This document shows positions 18,851 to 27,042 of a stretch of DNA of 64,000 nucleotides, in pieces; position 1 is the stretch's first letter; each line of letters opens with the position of its first letter. The translations under genes and the position numbers were made by a program. The notes under the pieces were generated by a model. The model had not been told where the DNA came from, made no database searches, and worked only from the letters and a program-made list of their open reading frames with translations. This stretch comes from Rhizobium sp. GTDB lineage: Bacteria; Pseudomonadota; Gammaproteobacteria; Burkholderiales; Thiobacillaceae. The DNA lies in assembly GCA_019459285.1 (NCBI GenBank), contig JAIBEL010000054.1, positions 1 through 64,000 of the forward strand. Reading direction: 5' to 3'.

Positions 18851-19815
18851 TCCACGTTGCCTGGCCCTGGATGCTGCTGAGCCTGCCGTTGCCCTGGCTG
18901 CTGGCGCGCTGGCTGCCACCTGCCCAGCCGCAGGGCGCGGCGCTGTTCCTGCCCTTCGCCGCCACTGTCGCGGACGCGGCGCTGCCGGCTGGGCGCCCGG
19001 CGTCGCGGCCGCGCAAACTGCTGTTCGCCCTGGTCTGGCTGCTGCTGGTTCTCGCCGCCATCCGGCCGCAGTGGCTGGGCGATCCCGAAGCGGTCGCCGC
19101 CACCGGGCGGCGTCTGCTGCTGGCGGTCGACGTGTCCGGTTCCATGGCCAACCAGGACATGGCGGGCGGCGCCACCCGCCTGCAGGTGGTGCAGAAAGTG
19201 GCCGGCGATTTCATCCGCCGCCGTCACGGCGACCAGGTCGGCCTCATCCTGTTCGGCACCCGGCCCTATCTGCAGGCGCCGCTCACCCCCGATCTCAACA
19301 CGGTGGATCAGTTTCTCGACGAGGCCATGATCGGCGTGGCAGGCACGCAGACAGCGATCGGCGACGCCATCGGCCTCGCCATCAAGCGGCTCAAGCAGGA
19401 CCCGGCCCGATCGGGCCACCCGGGCGATACCGTACTGATCCTGCTGACCGACGGCAGCAGCAACGCCGGCGCCATGCCGCCGCTCGAAGCGGCCAGAATG
19501 GCCGCACAAGCCGGGTTGCGCATCTACACCATCGGCGTCGGTGCCGCCGCGCAGGATGGCTTCTTCGGCATCAGCGGCAACAGCGACCTCGACGAGGACA
19601 CGCTGAAAAGCATTGCGAAGACAACCGGCGGCGAATACTTTCGCGCCACCGATGCCGCCGCCCTCGAACAGGTCTATGACCGTATCGACCAGCTGGAGCC
19701 GAGCGCTGCGCGCCAGCAGTGGTATCGACCGCGCGACGAATGGTTTGCGTGGCCGCTGGGGCTGGCGCTGTTGTTGAGCCTGCCGGCCGTGTTGTGGAGC
19801 GGACGATGGCGCTGA
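18847..19815 (+). CDS. batA: BatA-like VWA-domain membrane protein
   Basis: A 322-residue protein starting at a GTG overlapping the previous stop. Two N-terminal membrane helices and one C-terminal helix flank a von Willebrand factor A domain with an intact MIDAS motif DVSGSMAN, which binds a metal ion. It is the BatA position of the Bat (Bacteroides aerotolerance) operon; MoxR probably remodels this VWA complex in the inner membrane. Confidence 0.9.
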   Translation: MIHVAWPWMLLSLPLPWLLARWLPPAQPQGAALFLPFAATVADAALPAGRPASRPRKLLFALVWLLLVLAAIRPQWLGDPEAVAATGRRLLLAVDVSGSMANQDMAGGATRLQVVQKVAGDFIRRRHGDQVGLILFGTRPYLQAPLTPDLNTVDQFLDEAMIGVAGTQTAIGDAIGLAIKRLKQDPARSGHPGDTVLILLTDGSSNAGAMPPLEAARMAAQAGLRIYTIGVGAAAQDGFFGISGNSDLDEDTLKSIAKTTGGEYFRATDAAALEQVYDRIDQLEPSAARQQWYRPRDEWFAWPLGLALLLSLPAVLWSGRWR

Positions 19816-20771
19816 TGCAGCAATTTCACTTCTTGCGGCCGTTCTGGCTGCTGGCCTTGCCCGTGCTCTGGGGGCTTAGTGTCTGGCTCGCCCGACGTCG
19901 CGGCCGCGATGGCGACTGGACCCGGCTCATCGACCCCGACCTGCTGCCGGCGCTGCGCCTGGCCGGCGGTGGCACACCCGGGCGCTCGCCGTGGCCCTGG
20001 CTGGCGCTGGCCTGGACCCTGGCGGCGCTGGCGCTGGCCGGTCCCAGCTGGCAACGCGCACCTTCGCCCGCTTACCGCGGCAATGCAGCCTGGGTGCTGG
20101 TGCTCGACCTGTCTCCTTCGATGAACGCGGCCGACGTGCCGCCGAATCGGGTCATCCGCGCCCGCTACGCCCTCGACGATTTGCTCGACGCCGCACACGA
20201 TGCCCGTGTCGGCCTGGTGGTGTTCAGCGACGAGTCCTATACCGTTGCGCCGTTGACCGACGATGTCGCCACCGTACGCGCCCTGCTGCCGCCCCTCGAC
20301 CCGGGCATCATGCCGACGCGCGGCGACGACCTGGCACCGGCGCTCGAACAGGCCGGCAAACTGCTGACACACGGCGGGAGCCAGTCAGGCCAGGTAGTGG
20401 TGCTGACCGACGGCTTCGCCGACCCGGCCGCCGCCTTTAAGGCCGCTGGGAAGCTGCGGTCGCACGGCATCGCCGTCAGCGTCGTGGCGGTCGGTGCCCA
20501 CGGCGGCGGTTTCGTCCGGACGGGCCAGTTGAGTGCCAGGCCGCCCGACGTCGACCGGCTGCGGCAACTGGCCGCCTCGGGCGGCGGACACTATGCCGAT
20601 GTGGCCGGTCTGCCCGCTTTGATCGGCGACCTCCAGGCCCGCGCCAGTCGTGCTGGCATGACACGGGCCGCGCAGGATATCCGCGTGGCGCATTGGCTGG
20701 ACGGCGGTATCTGGCTGTTGCCGTTTTTGCTGCTGTTTGCCGGCCTGCTGGCGCGACGGGGGTGGCTGTGA
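19806..20771 (+). CDS. batB: BatB-like VWA-domain membrane protein
   Basis: A 321-residue VWA protein with helices near residues 10-28 and 60-75 and one at the C-terminus. The MIDAS motif DLSPSMNAAD is present. The ATG at 19806 overlaps batA by ten bases; an alternative ATG at 19815 forms a TGATG overlap and would remove three residues. Probably forms a membrane complex with BatA. Confidence 0.88.
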   Translation: MALMQQFHFLRPFWLLALPVLWGLSVWLARRRGRDGDWTRLIDPDLLPALRLAGGGTPGRSPWPWLALAWTLAALALAGPSWQRAPSPAYRGNAAWVLVLDLSPSMNAADVPPNRVIRARYALDDLLDAAHDARVGLVVFSDESYTVAPLTDDVATVRALLPPLDPGIMPTRGDDLAPALEQAGKLLTHGGSQSGQVVVLTDGFADPAAAFKAAGKLRSHGIAVSVVAVGAHGGGFVRTGQLSARPPDVDRLRQLAASGGGHYADVAGLPALIGDLQARASRAGMTRAAQDIRVAHWLDGGIWLLPFLLLFAGLLARRGWL

Positions 20772-21685
20772 TGCGCGGCCTGTGGTTGGCCGGGCTGCTG
20801 CTGTGGGCCGCTGCCGTGCAGGCAAGCCCGACCTGGGACAGCCTGTGGCGTACGTCCGACCAGCGCGCCCAGCAACTCCTGCATCAAGGCAAGCCGGCCG
20901 AAGCGTCCCGGTTGTTCCGGGACCCGCGCCGCAAGGCCTATGCCGAACTGCAGGCCGGCAATTTCCAGCAGGCAGCGCAGGATTTCAATGCGTTCAATGA
21001 CAGCGACGGCCAGTACAACCGGGGCAATGCCCTGGCGCGTGCAGGCCGTTTGCAGGAAGCGATCCGGGCCTACGACGCGGCGCTGGCGCGCGATCCGGAC
21101 AATCGCGATGCGCGGCACAACCGCGAGCTGGTGGCCAAGGCCCTGCAGAAACAGCTGTCCAAGCCGCCATCCGCCTCGGGCCAGGGCCGGCAGGGCAACA
21201 AGAGCCAGAACAGCCAGAAACCGGGCGACCAGGGCCAGCAGAAACAGAATTCCGGCTCGCAGAACGGCGAGGCGTCGAAGCCGTCTTCGAACAATACGGC
21301 GCAAGCGGGCAAGCCGCGGCAGAACCCGGCTGACAGCAGCCAGACCCAGCCGGCCGGGCAAGGTCAGCCGCAGCAAGGACAGTCCCAGCTTGGTCAGCAG
21401 CAAACCGGCCAAGCCAGCCCGACGCCCGATCGTCGCAACACGGACGCAAACGGTTCACAACAGGATCAGGCAGCGAACGACGCCGCCCAGGCCCGCAACG
21501 ATGCCGCCGCCGGACTGGCCAAGCCGCAAGCGGTCCAGGCGCCACAGGCCGCGACCCGCCCACCCAGCGAACGCCAGCTTGCCGAGGAACAATGGCTGCG
21601 CCGCATTCCGGACGATCCGGGCGGCCTGTTGCGACGCAAATTCATGATCGAACATCTCATCCGACAGCAAGGGACGCAACCATGA
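20771..21685 (+). CDS. batC: BatC-like TPR protein with a long Gln/Asn/Ser-rich tail
   Basis: A 304-residue protein starting at TGATG overlap with batB. A signal peptide (1-19) is followed by two to three TPR units (about 25-120; GQYNRGNALARAGRLQEAI is a clear repeat). Residues 130-260 are low-complexity, rich in Gln, Ser, Asn and Gly, and likely disordered. A short conserved end (LAEEQWLRRIPDDPGGLLRR) is typical for BatC-type proteins. It probably works in the periplasm with BatA, BatB and BatD. Confidence 0.85.
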   Translation: MRGLWLAGLLLWAAAVQASPTWDSLWRTSDQRAQQLLHQGKPAEASRLFRDPRRKAYAELQAGNFQQAAQDFNAFNDSDGQYNRGNALARAGRLQEAIRAYDAALARDPDNRDARHNRELVAKALQKQLSKPPSASGQGRQGNKSQNSQKPGDQGQQKQNSGSQNGEASKPSSNNTAQAGKPRQNPADSSQTQPAGQGQPQQGQSQLGQQQTGQASPTPDRRNTDANGSQQDQAANDAAQARNDAAAGLAKPQAVQAPQAATRPPSERQLAEEQWLRRIPDDPGGLLRRKFMIEHLIRQQGTQP

Positions 21686-21692
21686 ACACCCC

Positions 21693-23438
21693 ATGCCGCT
21701 CTTCGTTTTCGCCGTACTCAGCACCCTCAGCCTGACCGCTGCCGCGGCGGTGAGCGCCTGGCTCGACCCGACCCAGGCCGGCCCGGGCGAAGCGGTACAA
21801 CTCATACTCAAACACGACGGCCAGACGGGAAAGCAACCCGACCTCGGCCCGCTCAAGCAGGACTTCGACGTGCTTGGTCGCAGTACGGGTTCCAGCATCC
21901 AGATCGTCAACGGCACGATGTCGGCGCAGACCGAAATCAATCTGACGCTGATGCCGAAACACGGCGGCACGCTGCAGGTGCCGGCCCTGCAGTGGGACGG
22001 CGAGACGACGCCCGCCCTCACCCTGACCGTAAGCGGAAACGCGGCCGCCGCCCAGCCGGGCAACGTCCCTGCCAGCGGCTCCGCGCACGTCTTCCTCACC
22101 GCGACGCTCGACCAGAAACAGCCCTACGTCCAGGCCGCCGACATCCTGACGGTGCGGCTCTATACCGACCAGCCGCTTTATCAGGCCAGCCTCGAATTGC
22201 AACCGAGCAATGACGTGCTGGTGCAGCAGCTGGACCAGGACAGCCAGACCAGCGCCACGCGCGACGGTCGCAGCTATCGGGTGGTCGAGCGCAAATACCT
22301 GCTGTTCCCGCAGCGCAGCGGCAAGATCCACCTCGACGGCCCGGTGTTGAATGCCGAGGTGCAGGACGACCGCGGCGGCAACGACCCGTTCGGCACGAAC
22401 GCCTTCTTCGGCAACGTATTCGGCCGCAACCCGTTCGCCGGCATGATGAATGCCACCAAGCCGCTACGGGTCCGGGCCGACCCGCTGGTCCTCGACGTGC
22501 GCCCGCGTCCCGCGAGCGGCACCGGCCACGACTGGCTGCCTGCGCAAAAAGTGACGCTGGCGGAAACCTGGCAGCCCGACAACGGGCCGCTCCATGTCGG
22601 CGACCCCATCACCCGCCACCTGCATCTCAGCGCGCTCGGCCTCACCGCCTCGCAACTGCCCGACCTGAGTGTGCTGATGCCGCTGCCGGACGGCCTGCGG
22701 GCCTACCCCGACCAGGCCAAACTGGATACCGGCGTCCAGGGCGACGGCGTCGTCGGCACCCGCGACCAGGACATTGCGCTGATCGCCAGCCGTTCGGGTC
22801 GTTATCAGATCCCCGCGTTGCATCTGTACTGGTGGGATACCACTCGCAACCAGCAGCGTGAAGTCGAGCTGCCGGCGCGCACCTTGTTTGTCCTGCCCGG
22901 TTCCGGCGGCGTCGCTGCCACGTCCGCAGGCCCGACTGCCGGCACGCCGCTGCTGCCGGCCAGTCCGTCCAAGTCGATCGCCGAACGGATCCGGACGCCG
23001 GCAAGCGCCCACGGCTACTGGCTCAGCCTGGTTCTGGGTGTGCTCTGGCTGGGGACACTGACAGCATGGGGGGTCAGCCGGCGTCGTCGCCCGCCATCCA
23101 GCCCGGACGCAGGCAGGCCGACACCGATGGTTGCCGTCGGGGATGCGCGCAAGGCCTTCCGGCAGGCCTGCCACGACGACGATCCGCACGCGGCGCGACG
23201 GACGCTGCTCGACTGGGCGCGTGCCACCTGGCCACTCGATCCGCCGCTGGGTCTCCAGGCCTTGTCGGACCGACTTGGCGATGCCGAATCGACAAGCTTG
23301 TTGAAACAACTCGACCGGGTCTGTTATGCCGGCGGGACGTGGACGGGAAAACCGCTGGCCGAAACGCTCACGCGTCTGGACGGAAACACAAAAGGAAGAA
23401 CTGCGGCCACGCCGGGATTGGCCGGGCTCTACCCCTAG
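21693..23438 (+). CDS. batD: BatD (oxygen-tolerance) protein
   Basis: A 581-residue protein with a signal peptide (1-19), a long periplasmic beta-rich region (20-440), one membrane helix near residue 445 (LSLVLGVLWLGTLTAWGV) and a cytoplasmic C-terminal domain. The NDPFGTNAFFGNVFGRNPF loop is a BatD trademark. Last gene of the moxR-bat operon, seven bases behind batC. Confidence 0.9.
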   Translation: MPLFVFAVLSTLSLTAAAAVSAWLDPTQAGPGEAVQLILKHDGQTGKQPDLGPLKQDFDVLGRSTGSSIQIVNGTMSAQTEINLTLMPKHGGTLQVPALQWDGETTPALTLTVSGNAAAAQPGNVPASGSAHVFLTATLDQKQPYVQAADILTVRLYTDQPLYQASLELQPSNDVLVQQLDQDSQTSATRDGRSYRVVERKYLLFPQRSGKIHLDGPVLNAEVQDDRGGNDPFGTNAFFGNVFGRNPFAGMMNATKPLRVRADPLVLDVRPRPASGTGHDWLPAQKVTLAETWQPDNGPLHVGDPITRHLHLSALGLTASQLPDLSVLMPLPDGLRAYPDQAKLDTGVQGDGVVGTRDQDIALIASRSGRYQIPALHLYWWDTTRNQQREVELPARTLFVLPGSGGVAATSAGPTAGTPLLPASPSKSIAERIRTPASAHGYWLSLVLGVLWLGTLTAWGVSRRRRPPSSPDAGRPTPMVAVGDARKAFRQACHDDDPHAARRTLLDWARATWPLDPPLGLQALSDRLGDAESTSLLKQLDRVCYAGGTWTGKPLAETLTRLDGNTKGRTAATPGLAGLYP

Positions 23439-23596
23439 CATTGCTTTCGAATACCGCCTATTGTCCGTTCTTCAGGAATGGTGTGGTTAGAACCTGACCC
23501 TTTGTGTGGCTGATGAAGGGGAAGTTGTGTGCAGATAAGCCAAGGAAGCCTGAATGCTTGTAGTATTTAGTTCTCTCAACCAACGAAGGGATATTT

Positions 23597-23893
23597 ATGA
23601 ACAAATCCGAATTGATCGAAGTCGCCGCAACCGAGGCAGACATCAGCAAGGCCGCAGCTGGCAGAGCACTCGACGCAATCCTTGATGCAGTCGTCAAGGC
23701 CGTGGCGAAAGGGGACACCGTGACCCTCGTCGGCTTCGGCACCTTCAAGTCGTCCAAGCGCGCTGCGCGTACTGGCCGCAACCCGCAAACCGGCGCCGAG
23801 ATCAAGATCGCCGCGTCGACGGTGCCGCGCTTCACCGCAGGCGCCGGCTTCAAGACCGCCGTCGCAGGCAAGAAAGCCGCGAAGAAGAAGTGA
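23597..23893 (+). CDS. hupB: DNA-binding protein HU
   Basis: A 98-residue histone-like protein: MNKSELIE N-terminus, dimer core, the beta-arm segment GRNPQTG that bends DNA, and a lysine-rich tail (AGKKAAKKK). The [18 protein letters not shown] block is diagnostic for the HU/IHF family. It is monocistronic with its own spacing of 158 bases behind batD and a GAAGGGA ribosome site. The alanine/lysine-rich tail is slightly longer than in E. coli HU. Confidence 0.95.
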   Translation: MNKSELIEVAATEADISKAAAGRALDAILDAVVKAVAKGDTVTLVGFGTFKSSKRAARTGRNPQTGAEIKIAASTVPRFTAGAGFKTAVAGKKAAKKK

Positions 23894-23902
23894 TGTAACA
23901 CA

Positions 23903-23944
23903 AGCGGGGAGGGTGCCGCCGCCCGTCGTGGTGCCATCCCCGCT
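23903..23944 (+). terminator. Hairpin downstream of HU
   Basis: Fifteen-base arms at 23903-23917 and 23930-23944 pair at twelve positions around a 12-base loop, ten bases past the HU stop. No T-run follows, so termination may need Rho. From here to 24138 no gene or other structure was seen. Confidence 0.45.
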
Positions 23945-24142
23945 ATCCATCGGGCCGGCTTCTCTATGCCTTCCGCCCGCCCCGTTCCCGCTGACTGGCG
24001 TCAGCAAACGCAAGGTTTGATTGCACGCGGTGTTGCTTGGGGCCGCGAATTCAATCCGTCCCGTACCGATTCGTAGCGCATGTAAATCCGCTGATGATAT
24101 CCAGCGTATCTGGCGGGATGACACAGGATGATTTGCAATGAA

Positions 24143-24169
24143 AACGGCCCGCGAAAAGCGCGAGCCGTT
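24143..24169 (-). terminator. Original host terminator of tRNA-Phe, now left of attL
   Basis: Eleven-base arms pair with one wobble around a loop of five bases. Read leftward, the hairpin sits just past the duplicated tRNA 3' end and is followed by TTTTC. Before phage insertion it would have ended the tRNA-Phe transcript; the phage carries a similar hairpin at 34727-34753 in the matching position. Confidence 0.55.
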
Positions 24170-24173
24170 GGAA

Positions 24174-24219
24174 GTGGTGGCCAGTCTCGGAATCGAACCA
24201 AGGACACGCGGATTTTCAA
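24174..24219 (-). repeat. attL: duplicated 3' half of tRNA-Phe
   Basis: Forty-six bases identical to 34761-34806. It begins two bases outside the tRNA CCA end and runs to the anticodon stem, so it cannot make a tRNA. The stop codon of the integrase (24216-24218) lies inside it. Confidence 0.95.
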
Positions 24220-25082
24220 AGATCGTCTGGCATCTTGCTAAGAATTGCGTCGATCTTGCGGGCATTTTCGAGATTCACGCTTGGCGAAAGATGGGCGTAT
24301 CGGCGCACCATTATGGCGGTTTTCCAGCCGCCCATTTCCTGTAACGAGTAGAGCGGCACCCCCTCCTGAACTAGCCAACTAGCCCACGTATGGCGCAGGT
24401 CATGCCAGCGGAAGTTTGTAATTTGTGCGCGCTCTAGAGCCTTGTACCAAGCGCGGGTCGTAAATCGCTTAATTGGGCGGTTCCTGTAGGTGAAAACGTA
24501 CTCCGCGTGCTTACCCTGACGGCGCTTGAGGACATCTAGGGCGGTATCGTTCAAACTGACGTGCAAATCCTCATTGTTCTTGGTTTGATCGGCATAGAGC
24601 CAGGCGGTTTTTCTCCGAAAATCCACTTGCTCCCAGCGCAGGCCGGTGACGTTGGAATGACGCAAGCCGGTAGCCAGGGCGAAGAGGCAGGCATCACGCT
24701 GGTGGGGAAGGAGTTCGTCCAGCAGCGTGCGCACCTGGTCGGGTGTAAGCCAGCGCACGCGCCGGCTAGGTTCTTTGTAGAGGCGAACCTTGGGCGGTTT
24801 GGCGAGCCATTCCCATTCGAAGACGGCGCGCCGCATGATGGAGCGGATCAGGGCCAGGTAACGGTTGGCGGTGGTGGGCGAGGCCTGTTCAGCCTTGAGT
24901 TTGCCGATGTCGGCGATGACGAAGCGATCGATGTCGGCAAGGCGCTTATGGCCGAGCAGGGGCTTCAGCCATTCGAGTTTTCTGCGGTCGTGATCGATGG
25001 TGCGTTTGTGGTCCATTTCGATGAGCCACAAGGAGGTTGCGTCGTTCCAGGTGTGCATGGACGGATGGTAAGGTCGACGCAT
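24216..25082 (-). CDS. int: Prophage tyrosine integrase, short N-terminus
   Basis: A 288-residue tyrosine recombinase. Catalytic residues are visible as Arg141 (ATGLRHSN), Lys168, His227 and Arg230 (WHDLRHTWAS), Trp253 and nucleophile Tyr262 (RRYAHL). A core-binding domain covers about residues 9-95. The arm-type DNA-binding domain that usually adds 50-70 residues before the core domain is missing; upstream in-frame codons before the next stop offer no ATG, GTG or TTG. The toxin-antitoxin promoter lies right there. It could be naturally short or truncated by the cassette. The stop lies within the att core. Confidence 0.9.
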   Translation of the reverse strand: MRRPYHPSMHTWNDATSLWLIEMDHKRTIDHDRRKLEWLKPLLGHKRLADIDRFVIADIGKLKAEQASPTTANRYLALIRSIMRRAVFEWEWLAKPPKVRLYKEPSRRVRWLTPDQVRTLLDELLPHQRDACLFALATGLRHSNVTGLRWEQVDFRRKTAWLYADQTKNNEDLHVSLNDTALDVLKRRQGKHAEYVFTYRNRPIKRFTTRAWYKALERAQITNFRWHDLRHTWASWLVQEGVPLYSLQEMGGWKTAIMVRRYAHLSPSVNLENARKIDAILSKMPDDL

Positions 25083-25157
25083 GCTATATGCGAAATTTCT
25101 TATTTTCTTTGGGATGGTTTTGGGCTTGGCCGGAGGAGCGTCATTCGTATGGCGGGC

Positions 25158-25192
25158 TTATGCGTTTACGCATAATTGGGCTACAATGTAGC
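25158..25192 (+). promoter_or_regulatory. Promoter with two palindromic operators for the toxin-antitoxin pair
   Basis: A perfect inverted repeat with 8-base arms (25158-25165 and 25168-25175) precedes a second perfect one with 6-base arms around one base (25180-25192). The second contains the likely -10 hexamer TACAAT (25182-25187). Such tandem palindromes over a promoter fit autorepression by a ribbon-helix-helix antitoxin of the RelB/DinJ type (inference). Confidence 0.6.
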
Positions 25193-25214
25193 TCACACCT
25201 CAGGAGAACGAATC

Positions 25215-25475
25215 ATGTCCGCAAACGCTGTAGTGCGTGCCCGTATCGACGAGCACATCAAGGAAGAGGCGACCACGGTGCTGGCAGCCATGGGGCTGAC
25301 TGTGTCGGATGCCTTCCGCATCATGCTGACCCGTGTCGCACGCGAGAAGGCACTTCCTTTTGAGCCGCTCGTACCGAATGCCGATACGATCAAGGCGATG
25401 AAGGAAGCGCGCCGGGGCAAGCTGGAATCCGTGACTCTCGACGATCTCCAAGCGGTGCTCGATGCGGACGATTAA
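25215..25475 (+). CDS. RelB/DinJ-family antitoxin
   Basis: An 86-residue protein with an N-terminal ribbon-helix-helix DNA-binding fold (residues 1-45: VVRARIDEHIKEEATTVL, then LTVSDAFRIMLTRV) and a C-terminal toxin-wrapping region. The ATG at 25215 is fixed by an AGGAGA ribosome site. It overlaps the toxin gene by 14 bases. It should neutralise the YafQ-like toxin and repress its own promoter through the palindromes just upstream. Confidence 0.9.
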   Translation: MSANAVVRARIDEHIKEEATTVLAAMGLTVSDAFRIMLTRVAREKALPFEPLVPNADTIKAMKEARRGKLESVTLDDLQAVLDADD

Positions 25476-25743
25476 GCAATCGAGTCAATTCAAACGTGAT
25501 CTGAAACGCGAAGCCAAAGGCCCACACCGCGCCACGTTGAAAAAGGATTTCACTGAGATCGTGCGGATGTTGGCCAGCGATGAGGTCTTGGCCGAAAAGT
25601 ATCGCGACCACGCATTAACCGGCGAATGGAAGGACCATCGGGATTGTCATGTCAAACCTGACCTGGTGTTGATTTACCGAAAGCCGGACGATGAGGTGTT
25701 GCAGCTGGTGCGCATCGGTTCGCACAGTGAGTTGGGTATGTGA
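25462..25743 (+). CDS. YafQ/RelE-family mRNA interferase toxin
   Basis: A 93-residue basic protein. Residues matching the YafQ active site are present: His50, His63, Asp67 and His88 (in GSHSELG). YafQ cuts mRNA in the ribosome. With the antitoxin it may stabilise the prophage or defend against rival phages (inference). It is convergent with the DUF2726 gene, 21 bases apart. Confidence 0.9.
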   Translation: MRTIKQSSQFKRDLKREAKGPHRATLKKDFTEIVRMLASDEVLAEKYRDHALTGEWKDHRDCHVKPDLVLIYRKPDDEVLQLVRIGSHSELGM

Positions 25744-25764
25744 GGCAGTGGGGTAAGCCGGCTT

Positions 25765-26235
25765 TCACTTTGTGAATGCTTGCCGAATTGTTCCTTCGTC
25801 AGGTAACGCGCTGACATTCCATCGAAGAAGCGAAATGCCAGCGGCCGAGAGGGCTTTCTCTTTCTTTGCGTCAGCCTCGATGCGCGAGGCCTTGAGGTGG
25901 CTTCTGTCGTCAAGCTCGATGGCTGCGACGATGGTGGAATCCTTGAGACAGACGACGTAATCAAGGCTCATGCGGTTGATGCGGTTATTCCACTGATTGA
26001 AGTTCGCGCCCTTCTTGACGCCGAGGACGCGGGATAGTTGCACCTGGGCGAGAACGATGCACTCAGGCAGCGTGGAAACGAGGCGATGATACAGAACCTG
26101 TTCGGGCTGCGTGAGAAGCTTCTTGGCGTAGAAAGGCCATTCACCACCATCACCAACACGCCCTTGCTTTTTGAGAAAAGCGAGCACGAAGAAGACCAGA
26201 ACCAACAAGACGATACCAACGAACAACAGATTCAC
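25765..26235 (-). CDS. Membrane-anchored DUF2726 protein (PD-(D/E)XK nuclease-like)
   Basis: A 156-residue protein starting at GTG behind a GGAG site. One N-terminal membrane helix (LLFVGIVLLVLVFFVLAFL) is followed by a domain with SLDYVVC and AIELDDRSH, matching the D...ExD core of DUF2726, a branch of the PD-(D/E)XK nuclease superfamily; a lysine-rich helix follows. A lone nuclease-like domain tied to the inner membrane in phage cargo suggests superinfection exclusion or defence (inference). Confidence 0.8.
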   Translation of the reverse strand: MNLLFVGIVLLVLVFFVLAFLKKQGRVGDGGEWPFYAKKLLTQPEQVLYHRLVSTLPECIVLAQVQLSRVLGVKKGANFNQWNNRINRMSLDYVVCLKDSTIVAAIELDDRSHLKASRIEADAKKEKALSAAGISLLRWNVSALPDEGTIRQAFTK

Positions 26236-26296
26236 GATACAGATCTCCGATAGTGCATACCTCGATAGATACGGCTATATCAGATAGATTATTTAG

Positions 26297-26426
26297 GCCG
26301 GTGCTGCGCCGGATACCCTCACGCCGGACGGCAGCGATCCCTGCGGGGCTTCGAGGCACATCCGGCTTGGTTCCGTCATCGAAACCCCGGGCTAAGTTGC
26401 CCGGCGATGACTGCGACGTGGTGTGC
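26297..26426. repeat. Two-part repeat, copy 1
   Basis: Bases 26297-26325 match 27121-27149 in 28 of 29 positions, and 26401-26426 match 27566-27591 in 22 of 26, in the same order. In this copy the first part follows a stop in the frame used by the 58-residue gene, so it looks like a decayed duplicate. From 26236 to 26471 no convincing gene is seen. Confidence 0.6.
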
Positions 26427-26471
26427 GGGGGAGTGACGGAGGCCGAGGAAATGACACACCGAACAAAGACG

Positions 26472-26505
26472 AAAAAGCCCTGTTGGATCCAGCGGGGCTT
26501 TTTTA
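26472..26505. terminator. Strong bidirectional terminator
   Basis: Fifteen-base arms pair fully if two G-U wobbles are allowed, around an ATCC-type loop, with A-run before and T-run after (TTTTTT). It lies just past the stop of the leftward 57-residue gene and would also stop rightward transcription. Confidence 0.8.
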
Positions 26506-26522
26506 TTGGTACTTGTGGGTCT

Positions 26523-26696
26523 TCAATTGGATGACGTGAATTCTTCGCCAATCGGCGCGACGGTAGAAAGAATGCCCCACTTGGCGTAATCCCTTTGAGC
26601 TGTGACAGCGTCTTCAAGCTGCTGGTAATACTCATGCTCTTCAAAACGTTCTTCAAGTGCGTTGTATAGATACACAGCCCAAGACATTCTATGCAT
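26523..26696 (-). CDS. Small acidic protein (57 residues), unknown
   Basis: ATG with a GGCGGAG ribosome site six bases before it, a clean frame and a strong terminator 18 bases past the stop. The product is acidic, tyrosine-rich and helical (LEERFEEHEYYQQLEDAV). No family is recognised. It sits in the cargo segment between the packaging-hairpin region and the DUF2726 gene and may be a moron-type gene or a regulator (inference). Confidence 0.6.
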   Translation of the reverse strand: MHRMSWAVYLYNALEERFEEHEYYQQLEDAVTAQRDYAKWGILSTVAPIGEEFTSSN

Positions 26697-27042
26697 TCAA
26701 ATCTCCGCCGATTGATGGTCTTATTCAACTGCTGAAGCAGTTTTAGCACAGTCTGATGAGATATCAAGCTCTGAAATTTCACAAAAGCAAAAATGCGCGC
26801 CTTATGGATAAAGGCTTTACGAGGAGCCGTGCATCAATGCCACTTGTCGGCGGTTCGCATCTATTTATTGGCCGGCGACCTGGCTTTTGCACATGGAAAA
26901 ATTTCGATTAGTAGTAAAAAGCTGCAAGAAAAACTTCACAAACGCTAAAGAACTGTAAAAGCCTGCACAAACGCCCCCCGTGAAACCGCTTGTGGATATA
27001 GGGACACTCCCAGGCAATTCAGCGTAATGGAGGTGTTTAGAA
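26697..27042. other. Gene-poor stretch of the prophage, candidate origin region
   Basis: No well-supported gene. A 51-codon open frame (26793-26948, +) exists but lacks a ribosome site. The stretch is more AT-rich than its surroundings and lies between the cargo and the packaging-type hairpin, where filamentous phages keep replication origins; no nick-site motif could be identified by eye. Confidence 0.3.

Noticed and set aside
24001..24219. Open frame antisense to attL
   Set aside because: It begins in the tRNA 3' fragment and has no start context; it arises from the tRNA sequence.
24138..24344. 68-codon plus-strand frame across attL
   Set aside because: It is not an independent gene here; only its part from 24220 on matters, as the continuation of the HTH gene in circular phage.
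26253..26534. 93-codon open frame on the plus strand
   Set aside because: It runs through the bidirectional terminator, has no ribosome site and an Arg/Pro-rich composition typical of out-of-frame GC-rich DNA.
26150..26782. 210-codon open frame on the minus strand in the prophage cargo
   Set aside because: It spans a strong terminator hairpin, overlaps the better supported 57-residue and DUF2726 genes in other frames, and its sequence has no family-like features.
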